Source of the DNA: Prevotella sp.
Lineage (GTDB): Bacteria > Bacteroidota > Bacteroidia > Bacteroidales > Bacteroidaceae
Assembly: GCA_017469955.1 (NCBI GenBank)
Contig: JAFUFJ010000014.1
Location: forward strand, 1-64,000
Reading direction: 5' to 3'
DNA length: 64,000 nt
This document shows positions 53,039 to 62,076 of this stretch, piece after piece (positions within the stretch are counted from its first letter, which is position 1; each line of letters starts with the position of its first letter). The notes under the pieces were generated by a model, which did not search any database, was not told the origin of the DNA, and saw nothing but the letters and a program-made list of their open reading frames with translations. The position numbers and the translations under genes are program-made.

Positions 53039-54573
53039 TCCATATAGTTCTTAAGGTATCGGCTGATGACCCGATCATAGCCATAGACATCAGGATAAGT
53101 CCGCAACGTGCCATCGGCATCGGGGAAAATAGTATAATAGGTTATAAACACCGGAATCTCTGGTTTAAGCGGCAAAGACGACAGCATCTTGCTCTTATCG
53201 ATAGAACTGTCAGCGTCAGCTGACCTGAGGTCTACCTTGGTAGAATACCTGATTTTCTCCATTGTCTGAGGATTCTTGTCGGCTAAAAGAAAGAATGCCA
53301 TGTCAAGCGGGCGCTCCAGGCGGACACATCCATGGGAAACTGCGCGGTTGTCTCGTCCGAATACGCCAGGTGAATTGGTGTCATGGAGATAGACTGCGAA
53401 GTCATTATCAAACCTGAATATAATGCGACCAAGCGAGTTTCCTGCCCCTCGCTCCTGGGCTACCATATAGTTAGTGTTCTTCAATATCTCTGGAGTAAGA
53501 TGTTGAGGCTGAATAGTATCACCTGTCTGGCGGTTACGTATGAAGTAATGATTGCGTGCAAAGTAGGCACTATCGCCAACATGTGCCATCACTTCTTTTT
53601 CGATAATGCTTCGAGGAATTATCCAAAGAGGGTTCATTTCAATACGCTTAATGTGGCTGGCAAGTAACGGTGTTTTAGTACGATTGGCACCACATGCAAT
53701 CTTCATCGATATCGTTGTGTCACGGTCGTAGGCCCAAACCCTGAAGGAAGGGATGTTGACAACCACCCGTTTCCTGTGATTTTCGGGCGAGTCAAGCTGA
53801 CGCCAACGGCTCCTTTCCATGTTGCATAGCAAACGAAGCCTGTCCGATTGATCTGTCGTCGTAGCCAAGCGTTGCTGATATTTCGCAAAAAGAGGCGACT
53901 GAGGACGACATGACTCGATAAAGAAAAGCATGGAGTCTGTCGCAGCTGCATGAATGGCCTGGGCATAGAAAGAACTGTCTGGGTGTTCGATGGGGGTGTC
54001 AAATATACGACGATAGACAATTTTCCCAGGGTATTTGTCGTCACGGTCAAGCCGGTTGAGAATGTATTCAGGATTCATATAGCCATAACGTTCTCCTACG
54101 ACAAGGCGCAGATAGCCCTTGGTAAGGTTGTATTCCAAACGGGCCAACACCTTATTTATATTATAACGGGAATCATCGAACTGAAGCGAGTCAAGGTGGC
54201 TTAGATCTGAACGCAGCTGGTCTGCCATGAATTTTGATGGGGAAAAGCCACTTCTTGCGACACTTTCAAGCGACACGAGGAAAGTATCTACCAATTGAGG
54301 ATAGATATTTTCTGCCGTTATCCAGAGAAAAGGGTTTCTACCTTTATAATACTTACGGACTTGGTAATCAGCGACAAGCGTATCCTTGTCATGGTTTGAA
54401 AGGGAGTCAATCAACTGACGAATAACCGATTCGTCACTTGTCAAGGCTTCGTCATGTAGTACTCCCCATGTCGCCATGGTTATATTCTGACGACTATCAT
54501 CACCCTTTTCATGGCATGCAATGAGACAACTGACCACAAAAAGAAGCGAAAGAGCGAGGAGATTTCTTCTCAA
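53035..54573 (-). CDS. L,D-transpeptidase lipoprotein, YcbB-like
   Basis: The 512-residue protein has a lipobox (VVSCLIAC, Cys about 20) and a large N-terminal domain followed by a YkuD catalytic domain: VNIPSFRVWAYDRD and the catalytic NRAVSHGCVRLERPLD (Cys in HGC). It would make 3-3 crosslinks in peptidoglycan or anchor proteins to it. Length and the SHGCVRLE motif fit the YcbB/LdtD group. It overlaps the sigma-factor gene by four bases, linking wall metabolism with the envelope-stress module. Confidence 0.9.
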   Translation of the reverse strand: MRRNLLALSLLFVVSCLIACHEKGDDSRQNITMATWGVLHDEALTSDESVIRQLIDSLSNHDKDTLVADYQVRKYYKGRNPFLWITAENIYPQLVDTFLVSLESVARSGFSPSKFMADQLRSDLSHLDSLQFDDSRYNINKVLARLEYNLTKGYLRLVVGERYGYMNPEYILNRLDRDDKYPGKIVYRRIFDTPIEHPDSSFYAQAIHAAATDSMLFFIESCRPQSPLFAKYQQRLATTTDQSDRLRLLCNMERSRWRQLDSPENHRKRVVVNIPSFRVWAYDRDTTISMKIACGANRTKTPLLASHIKRIEMNPLWIIPRSIIEKEVMAHVGDSAYFARNHYFIRNRQTGDTIQPQHLTPEILKNTNYMVAQERGAGNSLGRIIFRFDNDFAVYLHDTNSPGVFGRDNRAVSHGCVRLERPLDMAFFLLADKNPQTMEKIRYSTKVDLRSADADSSIDKSKMLSSLPLKPEIPVFITYYTIFPDADGTLRTYPDVYGYDRVISRYLKNYME

Positions 54574-54584
54574 AAGGATCTGTT

Positions 54585-54893
54585 TTACTTGATAGAAATC
54601 TTTCTAACAGTCTTCCCGACCTTTACAATATAGCAACCTTTGGTCAGATCAAGATTGATGTATTTATCTGGACCATCAACCTTATAGTTCTGAACACAAA
54701 CACCAGCGACATTATAGATCTTGACAACTTCGCCTTGAGCTCCCGTTACATGAAGTACATTGCCTTCAACAGTAATCGAGATTTCCTGGAAGTCATTCTC
54801 TATAATCTCAATGGCATTACCTGCTTGCATTGTCATAGGATTCCCTAAAAGCAATACCGAGGAAAATACTATAGTTAGTAACGTTTTTGTCAT
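54585..54893 (-). CDS. Small exported protein made of a T9SS-type C-terminal domain
   Basis: The 102-residue protein has a signal peptide (MTKTLLTIVFSSVLLLGNP..A) and then only a beta-rich module, VKIYNVAGVCVQNYKV and IVKVGKTVRKISIK, closely resembling the Por-secretion sorting domain at the C-terminus of type IX substrates, though no passenger domain precedes it. Start 54893 is taken because the upstream extension is basic and unlike a signal. It lies 12 bp from the L,D-transpeptidase gene. Function unknown. Confidence 0.7.
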   Translation of the reverse strand: MTKTLLTIVFSSVLLLGNPMTMQAGNAIEIIENDFQEISITVEGNVLHVTGAQGEVVKIYNVAGVCVQNYKVDGPDKYINLDLTKGCYIVKVGKTVRKISIK

Positions 54894-54996
54894 ACGCCTG
54901 CATTTAAAAGTACAAGTCATTAATAATTAGCGCAAAGTTAATGATTTTCAACCATAATACGATGGTCTATTTGCAGAAAACAGCAACTAATTATGA

Positions 54997-55914
54997 TTAT
55001 TTAACATCAAACACCTGCTGCTCGGCAGCCAGATCTGTGTTTTCAAACTCCTCACGTGCTTGCCGAAGAAGGGCTGTCTCGTCATCATAACGAGCACTGA
55101 AATGACCTATCACAAGGTGTCCAACTCCCGCACAACGCGCAACCTTTCCTGCCTCACGAGCCGTGCTATGAAAATAGAAACCTGCACGATCTGCACGGTC
55201 GTCAGCATATGTGGCCTCATGATACAACAGGTTAACCCCTTTAATCATTTCGTGTAAACGAGGAATATATCGGGTATCGCTACAATAAGCATACGACCTT
55301 GCCAAGTCAGCTGGGCGCGTAAGTCGCTCAGAAGGGATAACTTCGCCATCGGGAGTCGTCCATGAACTACCGTTTTTTATATTGTTGATTTGAGAAACAG
55401 GTATTTGATAAAAGTCGATCATCTCTCGACGAATGTGAGGGAGACCTTGTTTTTCACGGAAAAGAAAGCCACAACACGGGACACGATGTTCAAGAGGTAT
55501 TGTCTCAACCATGAGGCTACGGTCTTCATATATGGTCTTTTTTTGCTCTGTATCTATGCCATGGAACTCCACTTCATATTCCAAATTAGGGCAAAACATC
55601 TCAAGTTGAGATTTGAGCATTGGGCCAAGTGCTGGGTGAGCATACACATGAAACTTCTGCGTCCTTCCTAACATTCCGAATGTGGAAATCATGCCAACCA
55701 AGCCAAGACAATGATCGCCATGCAGATGAGAGATGAAAACTGCCGTCAAGTTGGCAAAACTTATACGAGAACGTCGCATGGCAATCTGAGTACCCTCTCC
55801 ACAATCAATCATAAAAGACTTTCCCCTAACCTCAACAACTTGTGAAGACGCATAATGTTTGGGAGTGGGCAAAGCGCTTCCACAGCCTAAGATATGTACT
55901 CTGAACGGCTCCAT
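54997..55914 (-). CDS. rnz: Ribonuclease Z
   Basis: The 305-residue metallo-beta-lactamase-fold enzyme trims the 3' ends of tRNA precursors. It shows ILGCGSALPTPKHYASSQVV, DCGEGTQIAMRRS, the zinc motif FISHLHGDHCLGLVG, YHEATYADDRADRAG and VIGHFSARY. All metal ligands are present. It is 2 bp after the lipoprotein gene. Confidence 0.95.
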   Translation of the reverse strand: MEPFRVHILGCGSALPTPKHYASSQVVEVRGKSFMIDCGEGTQIAMRRSRISFANLTAVFISHLHGDHCLGLVGMISTFGMLGRTQKFHVYAHPALGPMLKSQLEMFCPNLEYEVEFHGIDTEQKKTIYEDRSLMVETIPLEHRVPCCGFLFREKQGLPHIRREMIDFYQIPVSQINNIKNGSSWTTPDGEVIPSERLTRPADLARSYAYCSDTRYIPRLHEMIKGVNLLYHEATYADDRADRAGFYFHSTAREAGKVARCAGVGHLVIGHFSARYDDETALLRQAREEFENTDLAAEQQVFDVK

Positions 55915-55916
55915 TA

Positions 55917-56477
55917 TTACTGTAATCGTTTGTAGACAAATATACCATTGTCATTCTCCAAAAACAGGGAATCGGCATTGAGTGCCACAATGTCAAACGT
56001 GTCCCTGTCAAAAAGAAGCTGGCCATTCATGATTTTCCACGAAGTCCACGACTTTGACTCTGTGGCCACATTCGACTGTACGACCCCACCTTCCTGGATC
56101 TCAAAATTCTTGTCAAGACTCGTCCAATGTCCTAATAATGACGTCAAATTAACGATAAGGCTGGCACAAGAATCACCATATTCGTCGATGCCACGAAGCA
56201 CTGCCACCCGATCTCCGACCATCAGTCCGCCACGAGTCACCTGATCTTCTCCCGTATTGTAGCTGTAAATAAGCGTATCGCCATCATTTGTTATCAGCTC
56301 AAGGGAGTGCATTGACGTTCCGTCTCCACAGACTCCATAGTATGTAGTATCCAAAACTTCCTCTTCAATTGTTTCGTCTACGAGAGGTTCTGCCTGCTGA
56401 CCACGGGGAGAAGGCTGACACGCAACGATTAAAACGAGTAGTGTCAACATTCTTGAAAAGTGTTTAAATTTTTCCAT
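55917..56477 (-). CDS. Lipoprotein, lipocalin-like
   Basis: The 186-residue protein has a lipobox (LVLIVACQPS, Cys about 20), an acidic linker and a beta-rich domain with SLELITNDGDTLIYSYNTGE and LGHWTSLDKNFEIQEGGV, suggesting a small lipocalin-like barrel. I cannot assign a ligand. An ATG 21 bp further upstream gives a longer form; 56477 (MEKFKHF) is preferred because the signal peptide starts there. It sits between mazG and rnz. Confidence 0.68.
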   Translation of the reverse strand: MEKFKHFSRMLTLLVLIVACQPSPRGQQAEPLVDETIEEEVLDTTYYGVCGDGTSMHSLELITNDGDTLIYSYNTGEDQVTRGGLMVGDRVAVLRGIDEYGDSCASLIVNLTSLLGHWTSLDKNFEIQEGGVVQSNVATESKSWTSWKIMNGQLLFDRDTFDIVALNADSLFLENDNGIFVYKRLQ

Positions 56478-56565
56478 ATTTAAGACTATATGTTTCACAT
56501 TCGCAGTATTTTCACTATTTCATTCATCCCTCACAAGGCAAGATCTGAACAGGAAGAGCTCATAA

Positions 56566-57420
56566 TTAGTTTTTTTCCTGCGCTTTAGCTTCATTCCACA
56601 GTTCGTCCATTTCCTGCAATGTCATGTTTGTTAGAGGCTTCCCGATACGAATAGAATGTTCTTCCACATAATTAAAACGACGTATAAACTTCTGGTTTGT
56701 TGCTTCTAATGCATTATCAGGATTAAGCTTGTAGAGGCGAGCCGCATTGATAACAGAGAAAAGAAAGTCGCCCAATTCCTGTAAAGACTTTTCCTTATCC
56801 TCACGCTTCAATTCCACTTCCAGCTCATCCAACTCCTCGCGAACTTTCTTCCACACGTCATTCTTTTCCTCCCAGTCAAACCCTACATTGCGAGCTTTGT
56901 CCTGGATGCGATATGCTTTGATAAGGCTTGGGAGGGAATTTGGAACTCCCGACAACACTCGTTTATTCCCGTCCTTTTCTTTCAATTTTATTTGTTCCCA
57001 ATTCTGCAGCACCTCTCCTACTGTTTTTGCATCTTGGAATTCCGTATGATCCAGTTCCTCTCCATAGGGCAACGGTTTGGGCTCTTTGGCTCCGACTTGT
57101 GAAGAATGATAGACATGTGGATGGCGGAATATGAGTTTATCTGCCGACCGATTGCACACATCGGCAATGTCAAAATCGCCTTTCTCCTCACCTATCTTGG
57201 CATAAAAGCAAATATGTAGCAGCACATCGCCCAACTCCTTGCAGATTTCATTTTTATCTTCCTTCATCAAAGCATCGGCCAGTTCAAATGTTTCCTCTAT
57301 AGTGTTCGGCCGAAGGCTTTCGTTTGTCTGCTTTCTATCCCATGGACATTTCTCTCTTAGAGTATCGAGAACATCCAGATAACGGCCAAAAGCCGCCATT
57401 TTTTCTTCCCGTGTATGCAT
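56566..57420 (-). CDS. mazG: Nucleoside triphosphate pyrophosphohydrolase MazG
   Basis: The 284-residue protein has two MazG-type domains: LREKCPWDRKQTNESLRPNT with EICKELGDVLLHICFYA, and the second with LQELGDFLFSVINAARL. The EExxE/D-type metal-binding motifs are visible. It removes non-canonical or excess nucleoside triphosphates. It starts the minus-strand run toward truA and is divergent from valS. Confidence 0.92.
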   Translation of the reverse strand: MHTREEKMAAFGRYLDVLDTLREKCPWDRKQTNESLRPNTIEETFELADALMKEDKNEICKELGDVLLHICFYAKIGEEKGDFDIADVCNRSADKLIFRHPHVYHSSQVGAKEPKPLPYGEELDHTEFQDAKTVGEVLQNWEQIKLKEKDGNKRVLSGVPNSLPSLIKAYRIQDKARNVGFDWEEKNDVWKKVREELDELEVELKREDKEKSLQELGDFLFSVINAARLYKLNPDNALEATNQKFIRRFNYVEEHSIRIGKPLTNMTLQEMDELWNEAKAQEKN

Positions 57421-57521
57421 ATTTATTTAAATTTATGTTGCAAAAGTACTAATTTCTGACGGGAAAATAGTAACTTTGCACCGTTTTTTACACGTATAAT
57501 TCATAAAATTAAAAATATTGT

Positions 57522-60224
57522 ATGGAATTAGCAAGTAAATACGATCCGAAAGTTGTCGAATCGAAATGGTACCAATATTGGTTAGATAACAAACTGTTTT
57601 CCAGCAAGCCAGATGGTCGTGAACCGTATACCATCGTCATCCCGCCCCCTAACGTAACTGGTGTGCTTCACATGGGACACATGCTAAACAACACCATCCA
57701 AGACATTCTCGTCCGCCGTGCCCGTATGGAAGGAAAGAATGCCTGCTGGGTGCCTGGAACCGACCATGCTTCTATTGCTACAGAAGCAAAGGTGGTGAAA
57801 AAACTGGCTGAACAAGGCATAAAGAAGCATGACCTGACCCGAGAGGAGTTCCTAAAGCACGCATGGGACTGGACTGATGAGCACGGAGGAATCATCCTGA
57901 AACAACTACGCAGGCTCGGAGCCTCATGCGATTGGGACCGTACTGCCTTTACGATGGATGAGAAGCGTTCAAGAAGTGTCATAAAAGTTTTTGTAGACTT
58001 ATACAACAAAGGGCTCATCTATCGTGGTCTGCGCATGGTGAATTGGGATCCGAAAGCCCTTACCGCCCTTTCCACAGAAGAGGTCATTTATAAGGAAGAG
58101 CATTCAAAACTCTACCATTTAAAATACTATGTTGCCGACTTAGAGGCCCTGAAGGATATCGAAGCCCTTACCGAATCGGGCAACATCATCCATAAAGATG
58201 AGAAGGGATTTTATGCCGTGGTTGCCACAACCCGCCCGGAAACCATCATGGGCGACACAGCCATGTGTATCAATCCAAAGGACCCCAAGAACCAATGGCT
58301 CAAAGGACGCAAGGTGATTGTTCCGCTGGTGGGTCGAGTAATCCCTGTCATTGAAGACCGTTATGTCGACATTGAGTTCGGAACGGGCTGTCTGAAGGTC
58401 ACGCCTGCCCATGACACTAACGACTATATGCTGGGAAAGACCCATCACCTTGAGACCATCGACATCTTCAATCCCGACGGCACCATTAGCGAACAGTCTC
58501 CTCTTTACGTTGGAATGGACCGCTTCGCATGCAGAAAGCAAATCGTAAAAGACCTGGAAGCTGCCGGTCTTTTGGAAAAGGTCGAGGACTACAACAATAA
58601 GGTTGGATATTCCGAGCGCAACCCGGATACGGCAATAGAGCCACGTCTCTCGCTCCAATGGTTCCTCCGCATGAAGCATTTTGCTGACATAGCACTGCCA
58701 CCAGTCATGAACGACGAAATCAAGTTCTATCCTGAAAAATACAAAAACACCTACAAAAACTGGCTTGAGAACATACAAGACTGGTGTATCTCCCGGCAGC
58801 TATGGTGGGGGCATCGCATCCCGGCCTACTATTACAACGAAAATAATGACTTCGTCGTAGCCGAGACACGTGAAGAAGCACTGACGCTTGCACAGCAGAG
58901 AGATCCGCAGGTTACCGACGCCGACTTGCGTCAGGATAACGACGCCTTAGACACTTGGTTCAGTTCCTGGCTATGGCCCATCAGTCTGTTTGACGGCATT
59001 AACAATCCGAACAACGAAGAGTTGTCGTACTATTATCCCACCAGTGACCTGGTGACCGGCCCCGACATCATCTTCTTCTGGGTGGCCCGCATGATTATGG
59101 CCGGCTACGAATATGTAGGCAAGATGCCGTTCAAGCATGTCTATTTCACAGGCATCGTACGCGACAAGCTTGGCCGCAAGATGTCAAAGAGCCTTGGCAA
59201 CAGTCCCGACCCCATCGAACTTATCGAGAAGTTCGGTGCCGATGGTGTGCGTATGGGCATGATGCTCTCCGCGCCAGCAGGCAACGATATCCTCTTCGAC
59301 GAAGCCCTGTGCGAGCAAGGACGCAACTTCAACAACAAGATCTGGAATGCCTTCCGCCTCGTAAAAGGATGGAAAGTTGAAGACATTGAGCAACAAGAGG
59401 CCTGCAAGACTGCTGTTACTTGGTTCAGCGCAAAGCTCCGTCAAACCAACGAAGAACTGGACGACCTTTTCTCAAAATACCGCATTTCGGAGGCCCTCAT
59501 GGCTGTTTACAAGCTCTTCTGGGACGAGTTCTCCTCATGGTATCTTGAGATGATCAAGCCCGCATACGTCAATGGTCAGCCACAACCGATTGACCGCACG
59601 ACCTATGAGGCTACTCTCAACTTCTTTGATGCGCTTCTAAAGATGCTTCATCCGTTCATGCCGTTCATCACAGAAGAGCTTTGGCAGGCCTTGCAGGAGC
59701 GCAAGTCAGGAGAAAGCATAATGCGAGAAAAGCTTACTGTTGCCGTCCCGACCGAGGAAGACCGGCAACTGCTCAGTAACATTGAACAAGTCAAGCAGAT
59801 TGTCAGCAGCATCCGTATGGTGCGCAACCAGAAAGGAATTGCCCCTAAAGAGCCATTAACGCTGCAGGCTGTCGGCAGCGATCCATACGAAAAGTTCCAC
59901 GATGTCGTCACTAAAATGGCCAACCTCACGGCAATCACCGTGGTCAAGGAAAAGGACACAACGGCCTCTGCCTTCATGATCGGAACCAATGAATATGCCG
60001 TCCCTCTTGGCGACCTGATCGACGCCGAAGCCGAAATCGCAAAGATGGAAGCCCAGTTGCAGCACCTTGAAGGATTCCTTGCGGGAGTGATGAAGAAACT
60101 CTCCAACGAGCGTTTCGTCCAAAACGCCCCAGAAGCCGTCGTGGCCATGGAGCGGAAGAAGCAGGGCGATGCCGAAGAAAAGATAGCGGCCCTGAAGGAG
60201 TCCATTGCCACTCTGCGCAAGTAG
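57522..60224 (+). CDS. valS: Valyl-tRNA synthetase
   Basis: The 900-residue class I synthetase carries the HIGH-type motif ([14 protein letters not shown]), editing domain ([19 protein letters not shown]), KMSKS loop ([14 protein letters not shown]), anticodon-binding region and a C-terminal coiled coil. A -7 box TAACTTTG lies at 57471-57478, about 45 bp upstream. It is followed by a strong terminator. Confidence 0.97.
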   Translation: MELASKYDPKVVESKWYQYWLDNKLFSSKPDGREPYTIVIPPPNVTGVLHMGHMLNNTIQDILVRRARMEGKNACWVPGTDHASIATEAKVVKKLAEQGIKKHDLTREEFLKHAWDWTDEHGGIILKQLRRLGASCDWDRTAFTMDEKRSRSVIKVFVDLYNKGLIYRGLRMVNWDPKALTALSTEEVIYKEEHSKLYHLKYYVADLEALKDIEALTESGNIIHKDEKGFYAVVATTRPETIMGDTAMCINPKDPKNQWLKGRKVIVPLVGRVIPVIEDRYVDIEFGTGCLKVTPAHDTNDYMLGKTHHLETIDIFNPDGTISEQSPLYVGMDRFACRKQIVKDLEAAGLLEKVEDYNNKVGYSERNPDTAIEPRLSLQWFLRMKHFADIALPPVMNDEIKFYPEKYKNTYKNWLENIQDWCISRQLWWGHRIPAYYYNENNDFVVAETREEALTLAQQRDPQVTDADLRQDNDALDTWFSSWLWPISLFDGINNPNNEELSYYYPTSDLVTGPDIIFFWVARMIMAGYEYVGKMPFKHVYFTGIVRDKLGRKMSKSLGNSPDPIELIEKFGADGVRMGMMLSAPAGNDILFDEALCEQGRNFNNKIWNAFRLVKGWKVEDIEQQEACKTAVTWFSAKLRQTNEELDDLFSKYRISEALMAVYKLFWDEFSSWYLEMIKPAYVNGQPQPIDRTTYEATLNFFDALLKMLHPFMPFITEELWQALQERKSGESIMREKLTVAVPTEEDRQLLSNIEQVKQIVSSIRMVRNQKGIAPKEPLTLQAVGSDPYEKFHDVVTKMANLTAITVVKEKDTTASAFMIGTNEYAVPLGDLIDAEAEIAKMEAQLQHLEGFLAGVMKKLSNERFVQNAPEAVVAMERKKQGDAEEKIAALKESIATLRK

Positions 60225-60243
60225 TCTGTTCTTCCCTGAATAT

Positions 60244-60285
60244 AAAGCCAGCCTGTTCCTATGAGAAGCAGGCTGGCTTTTTCTT
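60244..60285 (+). terminator. valS terminator
   Basis: AAAGCCAGCCTG (60244-60255) pairs perfectly with CAGGCTGGCTTT (60269-60280), followed by TTCTTG. Confidence 0.9.
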
Positions 60286-60371
60286 GTATCAGAGATGGGG
60301 GTCCTGATGTTACGGTCCTTTTCTCCTTTATAAAGGCAGGTTGTTTGTGCATGAACAACAAGGAATCTCTG

Positions 60372-60437
60372 TGCGAAAGATGATCTATTGCTGTGCAAAA
60401 GATGATGTTTTGGCCAGCAAAAGATGATCTTTTGGTG
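60372..60437. repeat. 22-bp array, family 3, copy c
   Basis: Three 22-bp units start at 60372, 60394 and 60416, with cores GAAAGATGATCTATTG, CAAAAGATGATGTTTTG and CAAAAGATGATCTTTTG (the last a perfect 17-base palindrome). Weaker units may extend the register to 60328 and 60459. It lies in the 313-bp gap between the convergent valS and DUF3078 genes, between their two terminators. Confidence 0.88.
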
Positions 60438-60481
60438 CAAGAAGCCTTTGAGTCTACGGGAATAACGGTGAGGCAATATAT

Positions 60482-60515
60482 GAATAAGGGACGCCCGTCC
60501 GGGCGTCCCTTATTC
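60482..60515. terminator. Perfect 16-bp inverted repeat, likely bidirectional terminator
   Basis: GAATAAGGGACGCCCG (60482-60497) is the exact reverse complement of the sequence at 60500-60515, with a two-base loop. It ends the DUF3078 gene on the minus strand; lack of a long T run leaves other roles open. Confidence 0.65.
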
Positions 60516-60537
60516 GTGTTGCGATGCGCGAATGAGA

Positions 60538-61839
60538 CTAAAGGGAGTAAGAGAGGCCAAACGACATGTACTCTTTGAACTGCCAATAGCCGTGGTGGTC
60601 GTCGCGTTTACGGTTGTCATCAAACCGGGGATAGACGTAGAAGGTCGAGGTCAAGTATCTTCCGATTTTGAAGTTAAACGTGTTTTCAATCTCCACCTCG
60701 GCGCGTTTGTAGGTGGTATAGCCATAGAGTCGCATCTTCCATGAGATGTTCGGGTTGAAGATGGTTGTCGTCTCGATGCGGATGCTCGAACCGTAGTCTT
60801 TCATTGTATGGTGGCCTTCGGCTATTCCGTAGCGCGTGACGAGTGCCTTTCGGCCGCAGTATTTCCAGTTGTAGGTCAGTGGAGCCACGTCGATCAGTCC
60901 GTTCATCTTCTTCTTGAACATCGACAGGTTGTATTTCATACCCGCAGAGAGCTTTACGGTCAGCGGCGACAGGATGTCGGAATAGACCACGGGGTCATTG
61001 CTTCGGTAGCCTTTCAGGTTCTGGGTAGTGGCGATGAGCGTGAACGAATAGTCCCACTTCTTGATGGCCTGCAGGCTAAGGTTGCTCGTATAGCGGAGCA
61101 GGTCGTTGTATGTCTTGAGGGTATGCAGGGTGTCGGCTTTCGACGTTTGCAGGCCGAGTTTTATTTCAAGGGTGTTGTTCCACTTGACTTTCTGCTTGTT
61201 GTTATAGTTAAGTGTCAGCACATGGTCGTTCAGGATGTTAAAGTTGTTCTCGCCTCCCTGATACCAATTAGACGAGAAGGTGTTCTGGGTCAGCGTCACT
61301 TTGAAACTGCCCGTGAACTTCCAGAAATTGGGTTTGCGCACCATGACCGGCACTTTCTCTACGTAAGCCTCATCGGGCATGGCGGTCTTTTCCGAGATGT
61401 TGGGCTGGGTTGTCGCGGGTATTGCCGTTTCGGGAGCCACGGTTATGTTCCTCCCTTCATCCTTGTGTATCCCTGCAACCAAGCCTGGACGATAGAGATA
61501 GACGTTCAAGAGCGACTCGTCTATCGAAGAATTATAGTAGTCATAGGTGTCCAAACTGTTCGAGTCTAACGAGAAACGCCGATTGGCCACGTCGTTATAG
61601 AACGACAGAGGCATGAACAAACGCAGCATGCGTTCGTCGACAGGTCGCACGCTCTGCTGACGCCTGCTGGCTTCATACAGCGAATCTATCTGGTGTTTAT
61701 ACAAAGCTAACGAGTCAGTGTAGCTCTTGATGATCTGAGTAACCGAGTCCTTTTCTGCCGATATAGAAATAGGATTCTGGGCTGACACCATGCATGTCAA
61801 CACGGCCATGATACAGGCTGATGCCGTTCGCTTATTCAT
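60538..61839 (-). CDS. DUF3078 outer-membrane barrel protein
   Basis: The 433-residue protein has a signal peptide (MNKRTASACIMAVLTCMVSAQ), a helical linker (SVTQIIKSYTDSLALYKHQI) and a C-terminal barrel-like domain rich in alternating strands, with WYQGGENNFNILNDHVLTLN and a final FGLSYSL. DUF3078 is a Bacteroidetes family often encoded near envelope genes; its role is not established. Start 61839 is chosen because GGGA lies 5 bp upstream. Confidence 0.83.
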   Translation of the reverse strand: MNKRTASACIMAVLTCMVSAQNPISISAEKDSVTQIIKSYTDSLALYKHQIDSLYEASRRQQSVRPVDERMLRLFMPLSFYNDVANRRFSLDSNSLDTYDYYNSSIDESLLNVYLYRPGLVAGIHKDEGRNITVAPETAIPATTQPNISEKTAMPDEAYVEKVPVMVRKPNFWKFTGSFKVTLTQNTFSSNWYQGGENNFNILNDHVLTLNYNNKQKVKWNNTLEIKLGLQTSKADTLHTLKTYNDLLRYTSNLSLQAIKKWDYSFTLIATTQNLKGYRSNDPVVYSDILSPLTVKLSAGMKYNLSMFKKKMNGLIDVAPLTYNWKYCGRKALVTRYGIAEGHHTMKDYGSSIRIETTTIFNPNISWKMRLYGYTTYKRAEVEIENTFNFKIGRYLTSTFYVYPRFDDNRKRDDHHGYWQFKEYMSFGLSYSL

Positions 61840-61924
61840 ATTTCCCATCATAAAACATTAATATTCATTCTTGGTGCAAAATTACAAAAATCAATCAAAA
61901 CACCATACATATCATAAAAAAATA

Positions 61925-61956
61925 TTTGGAAGTTAACCTTTTTATTAGTACCTTTG
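61925..61956 (+). promoter_or_regulatory. yidC promoter
   Basis: TTTG (61925-61928), 20 bp, TACCTTTG (61949-61956), a full consensus match. It predicts a leader of about 115 nt before the ATG at 62077. Confidence 0.75.
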
Positions 61957-62039
61957 CAGATTGTTAAATATAAAATATTTAGAGTCCTGACTTCAATTAT
62001 ATTATAGCATCAAACTTTAGGGAATAAACATTAAGTATA

Positions 62040-62056
62040 TTGCGACAGTGTCGCAA
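62040..62056 (+). promoter_or_regulatory. Palindrome in the yidC leader
   Basis: TTGCGACAGTGTCGCAA is an exact 8-1-8 palindrome located 20 bp before the yidC ATG and well downstream of the promoter. It could be an operator or, in RNA, a hairpin close to the ribosome binding region. Confidence 0.6.
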
Positions 62057-62076
62057 CGCATAAAACAAATAAACAA

